Source: an uncultured Leptolyngbya sp. (GTDB lineage Bacteria; Cyanobacteriota; Cyanobacteriia; Phormidesmidales; Phormidesmidaceae). Taken from it: a stretch of 6,316 nucleotides of DNA. The stretch is taken from assembly GCA_937899365.1 (NCBI GenBank), contig CALBPH010000609.1:1-6316 (forward strand). The letters run 5' to 3'. A program made the translations under genes and the position numbers. Every line of letters begins with the position of its first letter. Position 1 is the stretch's first letter. The notes under the pieces were generated by a model that saw only the letters and a list, made by a program, of their open reading frames with translations, had not been told where the DNA came from and made no database searches. Shown here one piece after another: positions 5,136 through 6,316 of this stretch.

Positions 5136-6029
5136 TTATCTTGTCCAGACGCTACCGCCAAATCCACCGGTCTTACGGGTTGCCCTTAGTTGACCAGCAG
5201 AGTCAATTTGCAATTCCATCTCACCGGAGCTGTCAATCCGTCCCTTGGGTACATCCGACCATTCGCCAACAACTCGATTACCTTGAATTGTGCCATGGAA
5301 AACGTTGGTCCAGGTGGCGCCACCGTCACCGCTTTCGCCGTACCACCACACAGTGTTACCAATCTGATTGATGTAATAAGTACCGCCATCATTGGCGCGC
5401 CACTGTCCAGTCAAGTCTTGGGCCGCTTGGGGGGCTTGGGTTACTCCCTGGCTAAAGCGAAAATCGTCCACATTGATGTGTCCCCAGCCGCCGGATGCTT
5501 CGTCCACAATCCGAATGACACCCACACCGCCCGCATAGGGGGTTAAGTCCCAGGTGACGCGCCGCATGGTTTCAGTATTCTCTCCAGATGCCATTAACTG
5601 GGGCTGACCATTTACCAACAGTTCCACACGGGTTTGGGGGCTGCTACCCCCTCCGACAAGAAAGCTCAATGTGCCCGTGGGAATGGAAAACTGACCGGAC
5701 GACAATGTTCCCTGGGGACGGTCTCCTTGGGTTGCGCCTGGCCGTTGCCCCGGACGACCCTGATAATTTTCGTAACCGCCAATCCAGTATTGGCCCTGGT
5801 GCTGGGAGGCCTGACCTCGCTGGCGGGCAGTGGGGTTGTCGCCTAGGGTAGGCTGGTTGGCAAAGGCGGTACCGGTTTGTTCCCATCCTTGCAGGCTGCC
5901 GTTTTCAAAGTTTAGGGTAAAGGAAAAACCTGGGTTTGATTGGGCCTGTCCTTGACCGACAAAAGCAGCACAGCTAGCGGTGGCAATCATCAGACCAATA
6001 CCAAGTTTACGTCGCCATTGAGCAGTCAT
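5136..6029 (-). CDS. Secreted two-domain protein: levanase-like beta-sandwich region plus avidin/lipocalin-like repeat domain, unknown function
   Basis: 297 residues. The start is supported by AGGAG on the minus strand (6043-6039), nine bases before the ATG. Residues 1-29 look like a signal peptide: WRRK, a hydrophobic stretch, then GQA with cleavage after A29. C20 in TASC is a weak lipobox alternative. Residues about 38-193 (FENGSLQGWEQTGTAF...QPTLGDN, YWIGGYE, SFLVGGG, RVELLVNG, MRRVTWDL, IRIVDEASGGWGHINVDDFRF) match the beta-sandwich module seen beside glycoside-hydrolase family 32 levanase-like domains. A Gly/Pro/Gln/Arg-rich insert lies at about 89-108. Residues about 206-297 (LTGQWRANDGGTYYINQIGNTVWWYGES, FHGTI, GEWSDVPKGR, GGFGGSVWTR) form a small beta-rich domain of a recognisable but uncharacterised family. 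No catalytic module is present, so a binding or surface role, perhaps for carbohydrate, is inferred. Confidence 0.85.
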   Translation of the reverse strand: MTAQWRRKLGIGLMIATASCAAFVGQGQAQSNPGFSFTLNFENGSLQGWEQTGTAFANQPTLGDNPTARQRGQASQHQGQYWIGGYENYQGRPGQRPGATQGDRPQGTLSSGQFSIPTGTLSFLVGGGSSPQTRVELLVNGQPQLMASGENTETMRRVTWDLTPYAGGVGVIRIVDEASGGWGHINVDDFRFSQGVTQAPQAAQDLTGQWRANDGGTYYINQIGNTVWWYGESGDGGATWTNVFHGTIQGNRVVGEWSDVPKGRIDSSGEMELQIDSAGQLRATRKTGGFGGSVWTR

Positions 6030-6038
6030 TGATGTTAT

Positions 6039-6043
6039 CTCCT
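6039..6043 (-). promoter_or_regulatory. Shine-Dalgarno site deciding the start of the secreted protein
   Basis: AGGAG on the minus strand, nine bases before the ATG at 6029. It fixes this ATG over the internal Met14, which would cut the signal peptide in half. Confidence 0.75.
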
Positions 6044-6091
6044 AGGATTACGAGGGATTAGGGCGCGATTTAATCATTCATCCCTTATTTC

Positions 6092-6142
6092 CGCATGTCC
6101 CTAAGGCTGCAATATGAATACATATAGCCTCAGGGATACGCG
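6092..6142. repeat. Long imperfect stem-loop upstream of the secreted-protein gene
   Basis: The arms 6092-6108 (CGCATGTCCCTAAGGCT) and 6126-6142 (AGCCTCAGGGATACGCG) are complementary at 14 of 17 positions, plus one G-T wobble. Inside the 17-base spacer, ATATG/CATAT (6112-6116, 6121-6125) adds a second short stem with an AATA loop. It begins 63 bp upstream of the start codon on the minus strand, so it could lie in the promoter or the 5' leader. No target duplication was seen at its ends and no T-run follows on either strand. An operator, a leader RNA structure or a remnant of a small palindromic repeat are all possible. Confidence 0.6.
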
Positions 6143-6294
6143 TTATGGGTAACTCAGGAGCAAATGAGGCAGATTATGCAAATGTCAGAAAAAATCAGTC
6201 TTTCCATGGCGACTGAAACCAATCATCAGGCCGACGGTGAAGGTGGTTAGGGGGCTGTACGAAAATAAAGGTCCAGGGAAAGACGATATCAGTA
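6143..6294. other. Intergenic DNA right of the stem-loop, no supported gene
   Basis: Within the gene-free stretch 6030-6316, the part between the stem-loop and the terminal palindrome shows no convincing gene. A 28-codon frame (6164-6250, +) has AGGAG only three bases before its ATG, too close for normal initiation, and resembles nothing I know. No clear -35/-10 pair for the minus-strand gene was found here. Confidence 0.5.
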
Positions 6295-6316
6295 GGGGCA
6301 TTGCATGCAATGCCCC
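6295..6316. repeat. 22-bp perfect palindrome at the window edge, probably one copy of a dispersed repeat
   Basis: GGGGCATTGCA (6295-6305) is followed directly by its reverse complement TGCAATGCCCC (6306-6316). The palindrome reaches the last base and is preceded by GTA, so it may continue as TAC. Palindromes with a GTAGGGGC...GCCCCTAC frame are a common class of dispersed short repeats in cyanobacteria; membership is inferred from form only. As RNA or single-stranded DNA it would form a strong hairpin. Confidence 0.65.

Noticed and set aside
4885..5193. Plus-strand open frame across the gap between the convergent genes
   Set aside because: It starts at a GTG inside the target duplication, runs through the insertion element and ends antisense to the secreted gene. 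The inner ATG at 5071 has GGGAG nine bases upstream, but its codons overlap the minus-strand gene and its 40-residue product resembles nothing known. The GGGAG belongs to the terminator stem.
5190..5546. Several plus-strand open frames opposite the secreted-protein gene
   Set aside because: They are antisense shadows: the minus frame has a signal peptide, conserved motifs, a ribosome binding site and a terminator, and the plus frames have none of these.
6164..6250. 28-codon frame ending in two glycines, considered as a precursor peptide leader
   Set aside because: Shine-Dalgarno only three bases from the ATG, no core peptide after the stop, no similarity to NHLP or Nif11-type leaders, and far from the transporter.
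1..6316. CRISPR arrays, tRNA or rRNA genes
   Set aside because: No regularly spaced direct repeats, cloverleaf sequences or rRNA signatures were seen on either strand.

Overview
The window looks like cyanobacterial chromosomal DNA of moderate GC. It holds one full HIP1 octamer (GCGATCGC, 3129-3136) and several CGATCG cores. Its first half carries an NHLM-type (nitrile-hydratase-leader microcin) peptide export pair, and a small protein at 4617-4874 resembles a family I associate with cyanobacteria. The species cannot be named from the sequence.

Layout. Positions 2-901 (+) are the 3' end of the first NHLM transporter subunit (peptidase/permease/ATPase type); only its ATPase domain is inside the window. 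Positions 1012-3965 (+) are the second subunit (permease/ATPase without peptidase), and this gene is broken. A 50-bp imperfect tandem duplication (3217-3266 / 3267-3316) throws it out of frame just before the ATPase domain, and the second repeat copy carries a TGA. As sequenced, translation stops at 3273, and the ATPase half has no normal start codon ahead of its Walker A. Positions 3981-4481 (+) encode a DUF7662-like domain fused to an XRE helix-turn-helix, 15 bp behind the transporter and probably its operon partner. Positions 4617-4874 (+) encode a conserved small protein with its own leader and ribosome binding site. Positions 5136-6029 (-) encode a secreted two-domain protein with its own terminator.

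The space between the two convergent genes holds a clean non-autonomous insertion. It is a 106-bp element with perfect 11-bp terminal inverted repeats and an 8-bp target duplication (AACAAGTG). The right end of the window has a long imperfect stem-loop upstream of the secreted gene and a 22-bp perfect palindrome at the edge.

How the genes relate. NHLM pairs are known to export peptides with NHLP or Nif11-type leaders in two-subunit transporters. No precursor peptide or modification enzyme is visible here, so the rest of the cluster presumably lies upstream. With subunit 2 disrupted, the system is either decaying or switched off. Collapse of the 50-bp repeat between its two identical 11-bp blocks would restore one uninterrupted 967-residue reading frame, so a reversible or allelic off state is worth testing, as is a sequencing or assembly error.
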